The notes: a model not told the origin generated them from the letters alone. Counted from the first letter of the stretch, positions 9,202-18,766 are shown. The stretch: DNA of 64,000 bases from Ramlibacter sp. (GCA_029237735.1 JAQZBU010000038.1:26147-90146); one strand, 5' to 3'. Numbers and translations are program-made.

Positions 9202-9311
9202 CCTCGACATCGCGGGCAAATCCGCGTGCGGGTAGGCTGGGGTACCCTTCACTCGACTACCTCGCCTGCAAATCCGCGTGCGGCGCCTGCCGCGCCGCGA
9301 GCGCCCGCCAC
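9202..9311. repeat. dispersed repeat cluster between two genes
   Basis: This convergent gap carries two tandem degenerate copies of a unit containing CGGGCAAATCCGCGTGCGGG (9212-9231 and, more diverged, around 9263-9283), preceded in the second copy by TTCACTCGACTACCTCGC. It ends in CGCCTGCCGCGCCGCGAGCG (9284-9303). The same units recur at 51461-51562 and 51911-51934, and the last also, more diverged, at 5537-5562. No gene is visible between 9184 and 9362. Confidence 0.7.
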
Positions 9312-9362
9312 CCGCTCCGCCCGCCTGACGCGACCAGTTTCCCCCACGTGGCCCACTGAGGC

Positions 9363-11891
9363 TCACTGTGGAAGCGTCTCGTCACCCTGCGGCGGCGCAA
9401 CGACAGCGGGCCCGGCACCTAACTCACCTGTTTGCGGCGCCAGCACGGGCCGCTCCCTTGCCAGCGAAGGCGGCGTCGGCTCACGAGGCGTGACGATAAT
9501 CTGTCCCTGACGATCGACGCGCAGTGTCACCGGTCCGCGCGGCTGCTCATACACCCGCGGAGACTCGGACCGCTGGATTTCGGGCACGCGCTGGAACGAG
9601 GGCGGCAACTCGGGCCGCGCCACAACGGCTGGCTCCGGCATCGACGGGGGCATCATGCCGGGCGGATGAATCGAGACGGCGGGCGGGATGGCGGTGGCCG
9701 GCGGCGGCACGGCGACACCTTCCGGCCATGGCTGCGGCACAGTCGCCTCCGGAGCGGGATGTCCGAACATCGCGCTGAACCAGTCGCTCATGCTGTTTGG
9801 CGTGTCCGGGATGCGAGGCGCGGCGAATTTCGCCTTGGCGTCGATCGCCTTGGCCTTGAGCGTCTGCTGGAAGAAGTCTCCGACGATGTTGAGTGCATTG
9901 TGTGCGCCCTGCCCCCACGCATTGCCGCGCATCGTGACGCGGTTGTCGTTGAAGCCCACCCACGCGCCCCCCACCAGCTGCGGGTGCATGAGGATGAACC
10001 AGCCATCGGTATTGGACTGCGTGGTGCCGGTCTTGCCCGCCACGTCGCCCCGGATACCGAAGCGGCTTCGCACCCCGGCGCCCGTGCCGCGATCCACCAC
10101 GCCGCGCATCACGTCGAGCAGCGTCTCGGCCGCCTGCACGGACAGCCCCCGCTCGGGCGCGCGCGGCTGAAACGCCTCTAGCACGCGATGGCTCCTGTCC
10201 TCGATGCGCGTGACCAGCATCGGCTCGATGTAGCTGCCGCCGTTGGCGATCGAGCCGAAAGCACTGACCATTTCCTTGAGCGTGACCGGGCTCGTGCCCA
10301 GCGCGAGTGAAGGCACCTGGTCCAGCTTGCTCTGCCGCACCCCCATGTCCCAGGCCACCTTGGCGACGCGCGCCGGGCCGATGCGCTGCACCAGCTGGCT
10401 GGTGATCGAGTTCTTCGACAAGGCCAGGCCGTCGCGCAAGGTCATGGGCAGGCCAGTCGGCTCGCCCACATCGCCAGGCGTCCATACCGTACGCTCGTCG
10501 ATGCGGATTTCCACCGGCTGGTCGATCAGGTATTCCGACGGGCTGATGCCCTGCTCGAACGCGGCGCCATACACGAATGGCTTGAAGGTCGAGCCCGGCT
10601 GCCGCCGCGCCTGCGCGACGTGATCGAACTTGTCCTCTTCGAAACCGCGGCTGCCGATCCAGGCCTTCACATGGCCGTTGACGGGGTTGAGCGCGAGGAA
10701 ACCCGCCTGCAGGCGCGTCTTGTCTTCCCAGAGCTTCTGCATGAAGTCCGCATCCGCCAGCACCTGCTTCACAGCGAGATCGTCGGCTAGCCCGCTCTGA
10801 CGCGCGGCCTGGTATTGGGCGGTCTCGCGCACGAAAGCCTCGGCAAGCGCCTTGTGCGCCTTCCAGCCCGCGCCGCGCTTGTACGTCCCGTCAGCTGACG
10901 TCTGGAGTTTGTCGGCCTGACGCTTGACGGCCTCTTCGGCACGGGCCTGCAGGCCCGAATCGAGTGTGGTGTGCACGACCAGGCCATCGGCGTAGATGTT
11001 GTAGCCCTTGCGGTCGGCCCATTCGATCAGCCAGCGGCGCAACTGCTGCGTCACGTGGGGCGCGGAGCCGAAGTCCTCGCCTTGTCGCTCGAAATCCAGT
11101 TCAAGCGGCTGCTTCCTGAGTTGCTCCAGGTTTGCGGCCTCGAGCTTGCCGTGACGCACCATCTGGGCCAGCACGATGTTGCGCCGCTGCAGTGAACGCT
11201 CGGGGTTCTGCACCGGGTTGTAGTAGCTCGTGCCCTTGAGCATGCCGATCAGGGTGGCGCTTTCCAGCACTTCGAGATCGCCGGCCGACTTGTCGAAATA
11301 GGTGCGCGCCGCCATCTCGATGCCGTACGCGTTGTAGAGGAAGGGAACGGTGTTGAGGTAGATCTCCAGGATCTCGTTCTTGGAGTACACCGATTCGATC
11401 TTGATCGCCGTGATGGCCTCCTTGATCTTGCGCTCAATCGTCGGTGCGCGCCCGATCTCTTCAGGATAAAGGTTGCGCGCAAGCTGCTGCGTGATGGTCG
11501 AGCCGCCCTGCATCTTGCCGCGCGCGGTCTGAAATGCCGCAGCCAACGTGCGCCGCACGTCGACGCCGCGGTGCTGGAAGAACCGCTGGTCCTCCGTGGC
11601 GATCAGTGCGGCCAGCACGTGCGGCGATATCGCGTCGAGCTTGACCCACTCGCGGTTCGTGCGCTTGAACACGGCCAGCTCCTTGCCGTCGGCCGACAGC
11701 ACGACCGTCGGCTGCTCGACCTTGAAGTTCCTGATGTCGTCGATGGCGGGGGTGGAGGGAATGAGCGCCAACACGTAAGCGACGGCCAGCAACGGCAGCG
11801 CCACGAGGGCAAGGAACGGATGGCGTCGCAGCCAGCCCCAGAGGCGGCGCAAGAAGCCGGAAACAGCAGAGGTAACGGGGGCCGGATTCAC
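9363..11891 (-). CDS. class A penicillin-binding protein (PBP1A type)
   Basis: 842 residues: a cytoplasmic start, one membrane anchor (about 25-45), a glycosyltransferase 51 domain (TEDQRFFQHRGVD and QGGSTITQQLARN, about 95-260) and a transpeptidase domain with SxxK as GSTFKPF (about 415), SKN (about 480) and KTGTTQ (about 610). It polymerises and crosslinks peptidoglycan in the periplasm. The C-terminal 150 residues are a Pro-rich tail with PPPATAIPPA-type stretches that housekeeping PBP1A lacks. It stands alone and is probably an accessory paralogue. Confidence 0.9.
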   Translation of the reverse strand: MNPAPVTSAVSGFLRRLWGWLRRHPFLALVALPLLAVAYVLALIPSTPAIDDIRNFKVEQPTVVLSADGKELAVFKRTNREWVKLDAISPHVLAALIATEDQRFFQHRGVDVRRTLAAAFQTARGKMQGGSTITQQLARNLYPEEIGRAPTIERKIKEAITAIKIESVYSKNEILEIYLNTVPFLYNAYGIEMAARTYFDKSAGDLEVLESATLIGMLKGTSYYNPVQNPERSLQRRNIVLAQMVRHGKLEAANLEQLRKQPLELDFERQGEDFGSAPHVTQQLRRWLIEWADRKGYNIYADGLVVHTTLDSGLQARAEEAVKRQADKLQTSADGTYKRGAGWKAHKALAEAFVRETAQYQAARQSGLADDLAVKQVLADADFMQKLWEDKTRLQAGFLALNPVNGHVKAWIGSRGFEEDKFDHVAQARRQPGSTFKPFVYGAAFEQGISPSEYLIDQPVEIRIDERTVWTPGDVGEPTGLPMTLRDGLALSKNSITSQLVQRIGPARVAKVAWDMGVRQSKLDQVPSLALGTSPVTLKEMVSAFGSIANGGSYIEPMLVTRIEDRSHRVLEAFQPRAPERGLSVQAAETLLDVMRGVVDRGTGAGVRSRFGIRGDVAGKTGTTQSNTDGWFILMHPQLVGGAWVGFNDNRVTMRGNAWGQGAHNALNIVGDFFQQTLKAKAIDAKAKFAAPRIPDTPNSMSDWFSAMFGHPAPEATVPQPWPEGVAVPPPATAIPPAVSIHPPGMMPPSMPEPAVVARPELPPSFQRVPEIQRSESPRVYEQPRGPVTLRVDRQGQIIVTPREPTPPSLARERPVLAPQTGELGAGPAVVAPPQGDETLPQ

Positions 11892-12021
11892 CCGCGCATC
11901 TTCAGCGGTGCGCTACGCTGGTGCTGTAGGACAGTTGCGCGATGGGCAATGCCGTTTGGCGCGTGAAAGGCAGTGGGGGGTACATAGCCCGTTGAATTGA
12001 CAGCTGGGGTGACTTGAAACC

Positions 12022-12037
12022 ATAATGGTTCCATTAT
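12022..12037. promoter_or_regulatory. toxin-antitoxin operator palindrome
   Basis: ATAATGG-TT-CCATTAT is a perfect inverted repeat 17 bases before the antitoxin start. Arc/MetJ-type antitoxins of this family bind such palindromes to repress their own operon. It also covers the upstream in-frame ATG at 12036, which argues for initiation at 12054. Confidence 0.7.
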
Positions 12038-12053
12038 GGAAGGATCGCAACAA

Positions 12054-12299
12054 ATGCCTGCGACATTAACGCTGAAGAATATTCCTGACGCCGTTTATGA
12101 CCGGCTGAAGTTTTCGGCCGAGGCGCACCGGCGCAGCATGAACAGTGAGGCGATCGTGTGCCTGGAAGCGGTGCTGCTGCCTACGAGGCAGACGACTGCC
12201 GAGCGCCTGGCGCGTGCGCGTGAGCTCCGGAACGCCCTGCCGAAGGGAAAGTTCGGAGCGCGCGACATTGACGCGATGAAGCGCGAAGGCCGCTCATGA
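12054..12299 (+). CDS. FitA-like ribbon-helix-helix antitoxin
   Basis: 81 residues. The N-terminal half (MPATLTLKNIPDAVYDRLKF, then SAEAHRRSMNSEAI) is a ribbon-helix-helix DNA-binding domain of the FitA/Arc type; the C-terminal half is the extended segment that wraps the toxin. GGAAGGA lies 9 bases before the ATG at 12054. It overlaps the toxin gene by four bases (ATGA). The perfect palindrome just upstream is its likely operator, so autorepression is expected. Confidence 0.9.
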   Translation: MPATLTLKNIPDAVYDRLKFSAEAHRRSMNSEAIVCLEAVLLPTRQTTAERLARARELRNALPKGKFGARDIDAMKREGRS

Positions 12300-12691
12300 T
12301 CGTGGTGGATACGAATGTGCTCGCTTACCTCTATCTCCCCGGCGAGCATACGGCCCGCGCCGAGGCGCTGCTTGAACGAGAGCCGGAATGGATGGCACCG
12401 GTTCTCTGGCGCAGCGAATTCCGCAACATTCTCGCCGGCTATATGAGACGTGGGACGCTGACCTTTGACCAGGCGTGCAACATTCAGGATGAGGCGGAAA
12501 GCCTGCTCGCGGGTTGCGAGTACGAGGTCGATTCGCGCACTGTCATCGAGCTGGTGCGTGACAGCGATTGCTCGGCATACGACTGTGAATTCGTCGCCTT
12601 GGCTGTCAAGCTCGACACCAAGCTGGTCACTATGGACAAGAAGCTGTTGCGAGCATTCCCGAGGCGCGCCGCGACCCTTGCCGCAGACTGA
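12296..12691 (+). CDS. VapC/FitB-type PIN-domain ribonuclease toxin
   Basis: 131 residues of PIN domain. The acidic active-site residues are visible: D5 in MIVVDTNVLAYL, the glutamate in LWRSEFRNIL (about residue 41), and the aspartates in SAYDCEFVALA and KLVTMDKKL. VapC-type toxins cleave tRNA or rRNA when free of antitoxin. The four-base overlap with the RHH antitoxin gene and the operator palindrome make a complete two-gene addiction module. It converges on the large kinase gene with 10 bases between stops. Confidence 0.9.
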   Translation: MIVVDTNVLAYLYLPGEHTARAEALLEREPEWMAPVLWRSEFRNILAGYMRRGTLTFDQACNIQDEAESLLAGCEYEVDSRTVIELVRDSDCSAYDCEFVALAVKLDTKLVTMDKKLLRAFPRRAATLAAD

Positions 12692-12701
12692 TCGCGAAGC
12701 T

Positions 12702-12953
12702 CTAGAACTTCACGTCCAGGCTCACGCCGATCACCCTGCGGGACTCCGGGCCCACGAACTGCATAAACGAGCGGGTATCGCCGGTTGCGAAGGCGATGAG
12801 GTTGCCGATTCGGTACGTCGGGCTGAACTTGTCGAACAGGTTTCGGGCGTAGAGAGTCAGCCCCACCTTGTCGTCGGCAGTTCGTATGCCAAACCGGGCG
12901 CCGACAATGGTAGTTGCAGGCAGGTTGCGAGCGGGATCGGTTCGATCGAACAC
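12702..12953 (-). pseudogene. C-terminal remnant of a TonB-dependent outer-membrane receptor
   Basis: The last 83 codons of the kinase reading frame encode NLFDKFSPTYR and end VIGVSLDVKF. Those are hallmarks of the last barrel strands of TonB-dependent receptors, including the terminal phenylalanine needed for outer-membrane assembly. The 5' part of the receptor gene, with plug and signal peptide, is absent. It is joined in frame to the end of the GAF domain at about 12953. I read it as the product of a deletion that fused two neighbouring genes, or of an assembly join. Confidence 0.8.
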
Positions 12954-15900
12954 CTTCTCGGACGTGTAGAGTTGAGCGTTGGCCAGCGACACGGCCAGCT
13001 GCCCGGCGATGAGCATCACTGCGTCCAACCGCTGTGCGTTGAAGGCGGCCCGGCCGAGCCGGTTTTCCAGAAGGAGCATGCCGCGCGCGGGCCCCTGGCT
13101 GGTGAGGGGGACCAGCAACAGCGAGCACACGGGCACGCCGGCAAAGTACGGGTCGCGCGCGAACCGGTCGTCCCCGGCTGCGTCGTCGACGATGAGGGCT
13201 TCACCGGTGCGCTCCGCATACGCGAAGGCCGACCGCGGCAACAATCCATGTTGCGTGGCCTGCGCCACGGGCATCGATGGCCCTGCGTGCGACAGCAGCC
13301 ACCACTGTCCTTCGTTGCACGACAGCACCAGGACTTTGGTAGCGCCGCTCAAGGAAGCCAGCACTTTGCTGACGCGGGCGATGAGCCGCTCCAGGCTGGT
13401 TTCAGAACTCAGGGCCTGGGACGCCCGCAGCACGCCCACAAGATCCAGTGAGTCCGAAGAGACACCGCCGCTGCCCTTGATGGTGTGGCCAACGCTGCTG
13501 CCAAGTTGCGAGGACAGGCTGCGGGCCGGAGCCTGCAGAAAGGGGTGCTCGCGCTGCATGTGATCCACCTTGGCCGTCGCGCCCCACGCCTGGTACTGGT
13601 CACGCGCCTTGCCCAACAAGGCGCGGCCCGCGCCCACCAGCCCGCGGGCCAGGTTGAACAAGCCCGCACGTTCGGTGATCAGGGCCCGGTGCCATGGCCG
13701 CTGGCGGGCCTCGGCTTCGAGCACGGCCGAATCGAAGTTGGCGGCTGCCTTCCACAGGTCGCCGAGCGCCCATGCCTGCTCTGCCTCCACCAGCCGCAAC
13801 AGGTGCAGGAAGTTGTAGGGCTGGTCGGCCGCGCGGCTTGCGAGCCAGCTGCGGGAAGACTCCATCTCGCCAATCAGCGGCTCCGATTCGGCTGCGGAAG
13901 GATCGCCCTGCTGAAGTTGCCATGCCCGGGCCAGCGCGACGAACAAATGAACGTGCATCACCCTGTACAGGCTGTTGTCGGCACGCTCAGCCTCGGCCAT
14001 CTCGGCAACGACAGGGACGTGTCGTGCGAGTCCGGCGACGTCACCCCACATCAGCGATTGAAATGCCCGGAAATGGTCGAGCGCGAGCTGGACGTGGGAC
14101 AGGTGGCCCATCGTTGCCATGAACGCCTGTTCGTTGAACTGCTCATCGTCAAAGCTGTTCGGGGCTTTGGTTTGTCCCCGCAGGAGGCGCAGCATTTGTT
14201 GTTCGCACGTGTGCAGCGCGTCGGCGAGGATGTTGCCGGTGCGTCGACTCAGGACGCGGGCCTTTTCAATTTCGGCATCGCAAGTTTCGATGTCAGGCGC
14301 GATTTCCAGCAGGTAGAAGTGTTTGGGAATGTCGAGAAAGCATGCAAAGGAAGCGTCTTCGCCGCAAGCCCGGAAGACCTCCGCGCCGTGTATTGCATGC
14401 TCCAACGCTTTTTCAAGCGGCTCGAACCAAGGACTCACGCCCATAGCAAACGCAGTTCGCGATGCCGCGGTGCGCACTTCAAACCCACATGTTTCCCCGA
14501 CCGCAATGACATGGCGTGTGATGTCGTAGGCAGTCCGGTAGTCCCGACGCCGGCTGATCAGCATGCTGCCAAAATTGCAGAGGCAGCCCATCAGGTCCGC
14601 AGCCGGGCCGTGTTCGGCCCACAGGCGCTGGGCCTCCAGGAGTACCCACGCGGACGCGTTCCAGTCCCAGGAGTGGTAGGCCGAACCGTGCAGTCGGCCC
14701 AGCAGCCTGTAGATGCCCAGCAAGCGTCGGTCCGGCGGCTGCACTCGCGACGAAAGATCCAGCTGGCTTTCCTGCCTGACCCATTCACCCAGTGCATCCA
14801 GCCGCTGCTCCCTGTCCGGATCGCTGAAGTCCGGTGGCACGTGCAGCCCCAGTTGGGTCAGCAGGCGCACGCCCAGCGCCATGGCCTCATTCATGCGTCC
14901 ATGCATGGTGAGACCGCGCATCTGCAGGCAGGTCGGCTCTACAAGATCGAGTGGGTCTTCCGTGCTCGCCTGGATCTTCGCGTAAAGGGGCCCGGCTTCG
15001 TCCACACCGCCCAGGCTGTACAGGGCGCGATGGCGCGCCACGTCGATCGCGCGGCGCAGCGCCGCGTCGCCAAGCTCGTCGATGGCCGCCAGCAACCTGT
15101 CTGCGGCCGCCAGGTAGCGCTCGGCGAGCATGTAGGTCGCCGCGCTTGCCAGCGCTTGCGCCAACGTGTGGAATAACTGCGCGGCGCGGCGCTGCTCTTC
15201 GATTTGATCGAGAAGACCTACGCACGCCAGGTACTGCTGGGCCGCCTCGCCCCCGAAGCCCGGCGCGCTCTCCAGTCGCCGCGCCATCGCCAGGTGGCGC
15301 TGGCCGCGCTGCGAATCGTCCATCGCGCCCAGCATCGCCTGTTGCACCCGGTCATGCCGAAAGCGCACGCTGTCCTGTCCGATAGCCGTGTCTGCCACCA
15401 GCAGCCCGTCTTCCAGCGGGGGACGCAACCGCGCCCGCAGTTCATCATCACGGAGCCCAACGGCGACGCAAAGCAGTTTGCATTCCACCGCACTGCCCAG
15501 ACAGCTCATGAACTCCAGCAGTTCACGCGAGGCCGCAGGCAGTCGGCTGATGCGCGCGGCCAGCAGGTCCACCACGTTGCCACGGCCAATGAAGCGGCGC
15601 ACTTTGTCTTCGTCCCACTGCCAGCCCGACTCTCCCAGGCGGAGGACTGCGTCACCGCGCAACGCGTTGATCATCTCGACCGTGTCGAATGGGTTGCCAC
15701 CCGTGAGCACGTTCAAGGCTTTGGCCAACTCACGGGCTGGCCCGGACGCAAGCCGCAGCATCTGCCCGGTCAATTCACCCAGGCCGTCCAGGTCGAGGTT
15801 CCCAACCGCGATCTGCGAGGGCGGCGGGGTTTGCTGTTGCCACCGCGCAAGCATCGAGGCGAGAACATGATCGGCCTCGACCTCGTCGGACCGATAGGAG

Positions 15901-17357
15901 CCCACCAGTAGCAAGCCTCTCAACTCGGGGGCTACCATCATGGCTTCGAAAACCCGCAATGAAAAAGCCCCTGCCCATTGCAGGTCGTCCACCACGACGA
16001 CCAGTGGACACTCCGGGGAAGCTATCGCCCCAATCAAGTCCAGCATGGCTTGCTGAAGTCGCAGCTCGGCCTGCCGGGGGTCATCCACCTCCGACACGTC
16101 GTCATGCGGCCCCAAGAGCAACGCAAATTCCGGTGACGCCCGGGTGACCAGCGCCGCATTGCGGCCCACTCTGTGCAGGATGCGCTGGCGCTGGGCTGCC
16201 ACCGCGTCCCCGGACTGGGCGAGCAGCAGGCGGCCCAACGCCCGCAAAGCCTGCGTCAGGGCGCCCACGGCGGTGCTGTCCCTCTGGTATTGGTCGAATT
16301 TGCCCTGGACGAACCAGCCGCCGGCCTTGGCCACAACGGGCCGGAGTTCGTTGATCAGGGCGCTCTTGCCCACGCCCGCAGGGCCGTCGATCAGCACCGT
16401 GCGCCGCGTCGTATGCATCGCATCGGCAAAAGCTTCCAGCAACATCGTCCGCTCGGCATCACGGCCTACCAGTTGCGCGGGCGCCGCCAGGCGTGCCGCG
16501 AAATCGCGCTCGCCCAGCGCAAAGACGTCGCCCCGTCCTTGTTCGAGCTCGCCGCGCAGCCGCTGCAGATCGTGCAATAGGCCCTCCGCACTCTGGTAGC
16601 GCCGCTCCGGTGCTTTGGCCAAAAGTCGCACGATGATGTCCGACAGCCCACGGGGCACACGTGCATCGACTTGCCATGGCGCCACGGGCTCACTCACCAG
16701 GTGGTCGTGAATGAGCTGCAGCACATCGGCTTGCTCGAACGGAGGACGGCCCGCGGCCATCTCGTAGAGGGTGGCACCCAGCGCATACAGGCCGGACCGC
16801 TGGTCCACCGCACGGCCGGTGCGGCCGGTCTGCTCTGGCGCCATATAGCTCAGAGTGCCGACAAGCTGCCCCTCCGGCTCAACCGGCAGATGGTGTGCGG
16901 CGAGCACCGCCAGGTCAAAGTCGATCAACACGGCCTGGTGCGCCGACGACACCAGGATGTTCGCTGGATTGATATCCCGATGGATGACCCCCGCCCGATG
17001 AACCTCGGCCAGGGTGCGTGCCAGCTGGCAGGCCAGCGACAGGACCGTGTCGGTGTCGCACTTGCCCGCGTCCAGCACCCGCGCAAGGGTGATTTCGCCG
17101 CAATCCCGCAGGGCCAGAACGCCTGCCCCATGTGCGCCCTGGGCCAGTTGCGCGACACCCTCGATGCCTGCGAGCCGCGTCAGCAGGTCTTTCTCGTTGC
17201 GCAGCCGCTGCGTCGCATGAGGACCTAAGTATTCCTTCCAAATCAGGCCGCCTGCACCCGAGGCCCCTCCGAAACGAACGATGCGTGTCGACGGGCTTTC
17301 ATAAAGAGCCTCTCTGGATTGCGCACCGTCGGTGACCGTATCAGACGAAATGGGCAT
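12702..17357 (-). CDS. Ser/Thr kinase-AAA ATPase-GAF regulator fused to a TonB-receptor C-terminus
   Basis: 1551 residues. Domain order: protein kinase (about 15-290, ATP lysine in LIWKEYL, catalytic HRDINPANIL at 126-135, DFD in place of DFG, then YMAPEQTGR), an AAA-type ATPase (about 315-600, Walker A GPAGVGKS, Walker B VVVVDDLQW), a long helical repeat region (about 600-1290), and a GAF domain (about 1310-1460). Relatives I know usually continue into a histidine kinase or other output. Here residues 1469-1551 are instead a TonB-dependent receptor barrel end. The product can be translated, but its output is missing and the tail would misfold in the cytoplasm. I chose the start MPISSDTV at 17357 because the upstream extension from 17438 is low-complexity Arg-rich. 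Confidence 0.8.
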   Translation of the reverse strand: MPISSDTVTDGAQSREALYESPSTRIVRFGGASGAGGLIWKEYLGPHATQRLRNEKDLLTRLAGIEGVAQLAQGAHGAGVLALRDCGEITLARVLDAGKCDTDTVLSLACQLARTLAEVHRAGVIHRDINPANILVSSAHQAVLIDFDLAVLAAHHLPVEPEGQLVGTLSYMAPEQTGRTGRAVDQRSGLYALGATLYEMAAGRPPFEQADVLQLIHDHLVSEPVAPWQVDARVPRGLSDIIVRLLAKAPERRYQSAEGLLHDLQRLRGELEQGRGDVFALGERDFAARLAAPAQLVGRDAERTMLLEAFADAMHTTRRTVLIDGPAGVGKSALINELRPVVAKAGGWFVQGKFDQYQRDSTAVGALTQALRALGRLLLAQSGDAVAAQRQRILHRVGRNAALVTRASPEFALLLGPHDDVSEVDDPRQAELRLQQAMLDLIGAIASPECPLVVVVDDLQWAGAFSLRVFEAMMVAPELRGLLLVGSYRSDEVEADHVLASMLARWQQQTPPPSQIAVGNLDLDGLGELTGQMLRLASGPARELAKALNVLTGGNPFDTVEMINALRGDAVLRLGESGWQWDEDKVRRFIGRGNVVDLLAARISRLPAASRELLEFMSCLGSAVECKLLCVAVGLRDDELRARLRPPLEDGLLVADTAIGQDSVRFRHDRVQQAMLGAMDDSQRGQRHLAMARRLESAPGFGGEAAQQYLACVGLLDQIEEQRRAAQLFHTLAQALASAATYMLAERYLAAADRLLAAIDELGDAALRRAIDVARHRALYSLGGVDEAGPLYAKIQASTEDPLDLVEPTCLQMRGLTMHGRMNEAMALGVRLLTQLGLHVPPDFSDPDREQRLDALGEWVRQESQLDLSSRVQPPDRRLLGIYRLLGRLHGSAYHSWDWNASAWVLLEAQRLWAEHGPAADLMGCLCNFGSMLISRRRDYRTAYDITRHVIAVGETCGFEVRTAASRTAFAMGVSPWFEPLEKALEHAIHGAEVFRACGEDASFACFLDIPKHFYLLEIAPDIETCDAEIEKARVLSRRTGNILADALHTCEQQMLRLLRGQTKAPNSFDDEQFNEQAFMATMGHLSHVQLALDHFRAFQSLMWGDVAGLARHVPVVAEMAEAERADNSLYRVMHVHLFVALARAWQLQQGDPSAAESEPLIGEMESSRSWLASRAADQPYNFLHLLRLVEAEQAWALGDLWKAAANFDSAVLEAEARQRPWHRALITERAGLFNLARGLVGAGRALLGKARDQYQAWGATAKVDHMQREHPFLQAPARSLSSQLGSSVGHTIKGSGGVSSDSLDLVGVLRASQALSSETSLERLIARVSKVLASLSGATKVLVLSCNEGQWWLLSHAGPSMPVAQATQHGLLPRSAFAYAERTGEALIVDDAAGDDRFARDPYFAGVPVCSLLLVPLTSQGPARGMLLLENRLGRAAFNAQRLDAVMLIAGQLAVSLANAQLYTSEKVFDRTDPARNLPATTIVGARFGIRTADDKVGLTLYARNLFDKFSPTYRIGNLIAFATGDTRSFMQFVGPESRRVIGVSLDVKF

Positions 17358-17459
17358 TCCAGGGTGGATTAGGTGAGGCCTCCCCAGATTACTCCAGCTG
17401 GACGGGAACCGCAATCGGCCCAAACGCGATCGGCCCAAACGCGATGCTCTACAAGTCCC

Positions 17460-17831
17460 TTACCCGTGCGGCTCCCGCCACGGCTGCGGTCCCTCGCGCG
17501 CCGAAAGGTGCGCATGCCCCGGCAGGTGCGCCCGCAGCGTGTGCAGCTCGCGCTCCAGCTCGTCGATGCGGTTCAGGTACCCCAGCAGCAATGCCACCGC
17601 GAAGAGGTCCAGGTCGAAGTCGCGGTACAGGCGTGCGGCCTTGCGCAGGGAAGCGACGCACGCGCCGCTGAAGTGCGGCTCAGCCTCAGACTCGTCCAGC
17701 GGCGCCAGCGCGCCGTATTCAACCAGCTCGGCGAGTTGCTCCGGGCTCATGCCGCAGGTGCTGGACAGCTCCGCCGCCGTCAGCGTCACACGCGAATCCA
17801 GCCAGGTCACTTGCACTGATTGCGTGCTCAC
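17460..17831 (-). CDS. cbpM: CbpM, modulator of co-chaperone CbpA
   Basis: 123 residues with a MerR-like winged-helix start (LTAAELSSTCGMSPEQLAEL) followed by YGALAPLDE and a C-terminal helical coil rich in Leu, Arg and Glu (IDELERELHTLRAHL). This is the CbpM pattern: it binds the J-domain of CbpA and restrains its DnaK-stimulating activity. It starts at GTG 17831, overlapping the stop of cbpA by four bases (GTGA), so the partners are co-translated. Confidence 0.8.
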   Translation of the reverse strand: MSTQSVQVTWLDSRVTLTAAELSSTCGMSPEQLAELVEYGALAPLDESEAEPHFSGACVASLRKAARLYRDFDLDLFAVALLLGYLNRIDELERELHTLRAHLPGHAHLSAREGPQPWREPHG

Positions 17832-18739
17832 GATGCCTCCCCGGCCGCGACCGCGCGGGGATCGAAGCGCGACGCAGCCGCCATTTCCTTGAACAGCTCC
17901 CGCTCGCGGTCGGTCAACGCGGCGGGCACATCGATGTGGACGACGGCGTAAAGGTCGCCGTGGCCACCCCGGCCGTTGGACAGGCCGCGCCCGCGCAGCC
18001 TCAGCTTGCGGCCAGAGCGGGTGCCCGGCGGCACCGTCAGCAGCACCGGGCCTTCCAGGGTGGGAACTTCGATCTCGGCGCCAAGTGCTGCTTCCCACGG
18101 CGCCAGCGCGAGGTCGAAGTAAAGGTCGTGGCGATCAGCCCTGAACACCGGGTGCGGCGCAAGCGTGATGTGCAGGTAGATGTCGCCGTCGGTCCCGCCG
18201 TTGCGGCCCTTGCCGCCCTTGCCGCGCAGCCGCAGCTTCTGGCCCTCGCTCACGCCGGGCGGGATGGTGACTTCCAACGTTCGGTCGCCCCCCGCGTCCG
18301 CGAGGTTCAGGCTGAGCGTCGCGCCGCGGTGGGCGTCTTCCAGGCTGATCCGCACCGCGCTTTCATAGTCGCGGCCGTGAACCGGCATGGGGGCGTGGTG
18401 GCCGCCACGATGCCGGCGGCCCAGCGCGTCAAGCAGGTCGGCAAGGTCGATGTCCTCGAAGCCCTGCGCGTCCGATGCATATTGATGGGCCCATCCGGGT
18501 GGCGGGCGGAACTCCTGGCCTGCGGGCCGCTTGCCAAGCTCGTCGTAGGCGGCGCGCTTTTCCGGGTCCTTCAGCGTGGCGTAGGCCTCGCCGATTTCCT
18601 TGAACTTTGCCTCGGCCCCAGTCGATTTGGAAACGTCGGGATGGTGCTGCCGCGCGAGCTTGCGGTAGGCCTTCTTGATCTGTTCGGCGTCCGCGTCACG
18701 CGGCACGCCGAGAGCGGCGTAATAGTCCTTGAATTTCAT
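17828..18739 (-). CDS. cbpA: CbpA, curved DNA-binding DnaJ-type co-chaperone
   Basis: 303 residues. J-domain at 4-70 with the invariant HPD (QHHPDVSK) and KAYRKLARQ helix, a linker, and the two C-terminal client-binding beta domains (about 120-290) with GGDRTLEVTIPPGV and LLTVPPGTRSG. There is no zinc finger, which separates CbpA from DnaJ. It recruits DnaK and can bind curved DNA. It is coupled to cbpM, and the frame-broken fnr gene follows 27 bases upstream on the same strand. Confidence 0.9.
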   Translation of the reverse strand: MKFKDYYAALGVPRDADAEQIKKAYRKLARQHHPDVSKSTGAEAKFKEIGEAYATLKDPEKRAAYDELGKRPAGQEFRPPPGWAHQYASDAQGFEDIDLADLLDALGRRHRGGHHAPMPVHGRDYESAVRISLEDAHRGATLSLNLADAGGDRTLEVTIPPGVSEGQKLRLRGKGGKGRNGGTDGDIYLHITLAPHPVFRADRHDLYFDLALAPWEAALGAEIEVPTLEGPVLLTVPPGTRSGRKLRLRGRGLSNGRGGHGDLYAVVHIDVPAALTDRERELFKEMAAASRFDPRAVAAGEAS

Positions 18740-18766
18740 GGATCAACGCCGGGTTGCGAGTGCCTT

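Noticed and set aside
13485..15176. A 563-codon plus-strand frame inside the giant regulator
   Set aside because: Antisense shadow; composition is Arg/His/Gln-rich with no family signature, and the minus strand encodes recognisable domains throughout.
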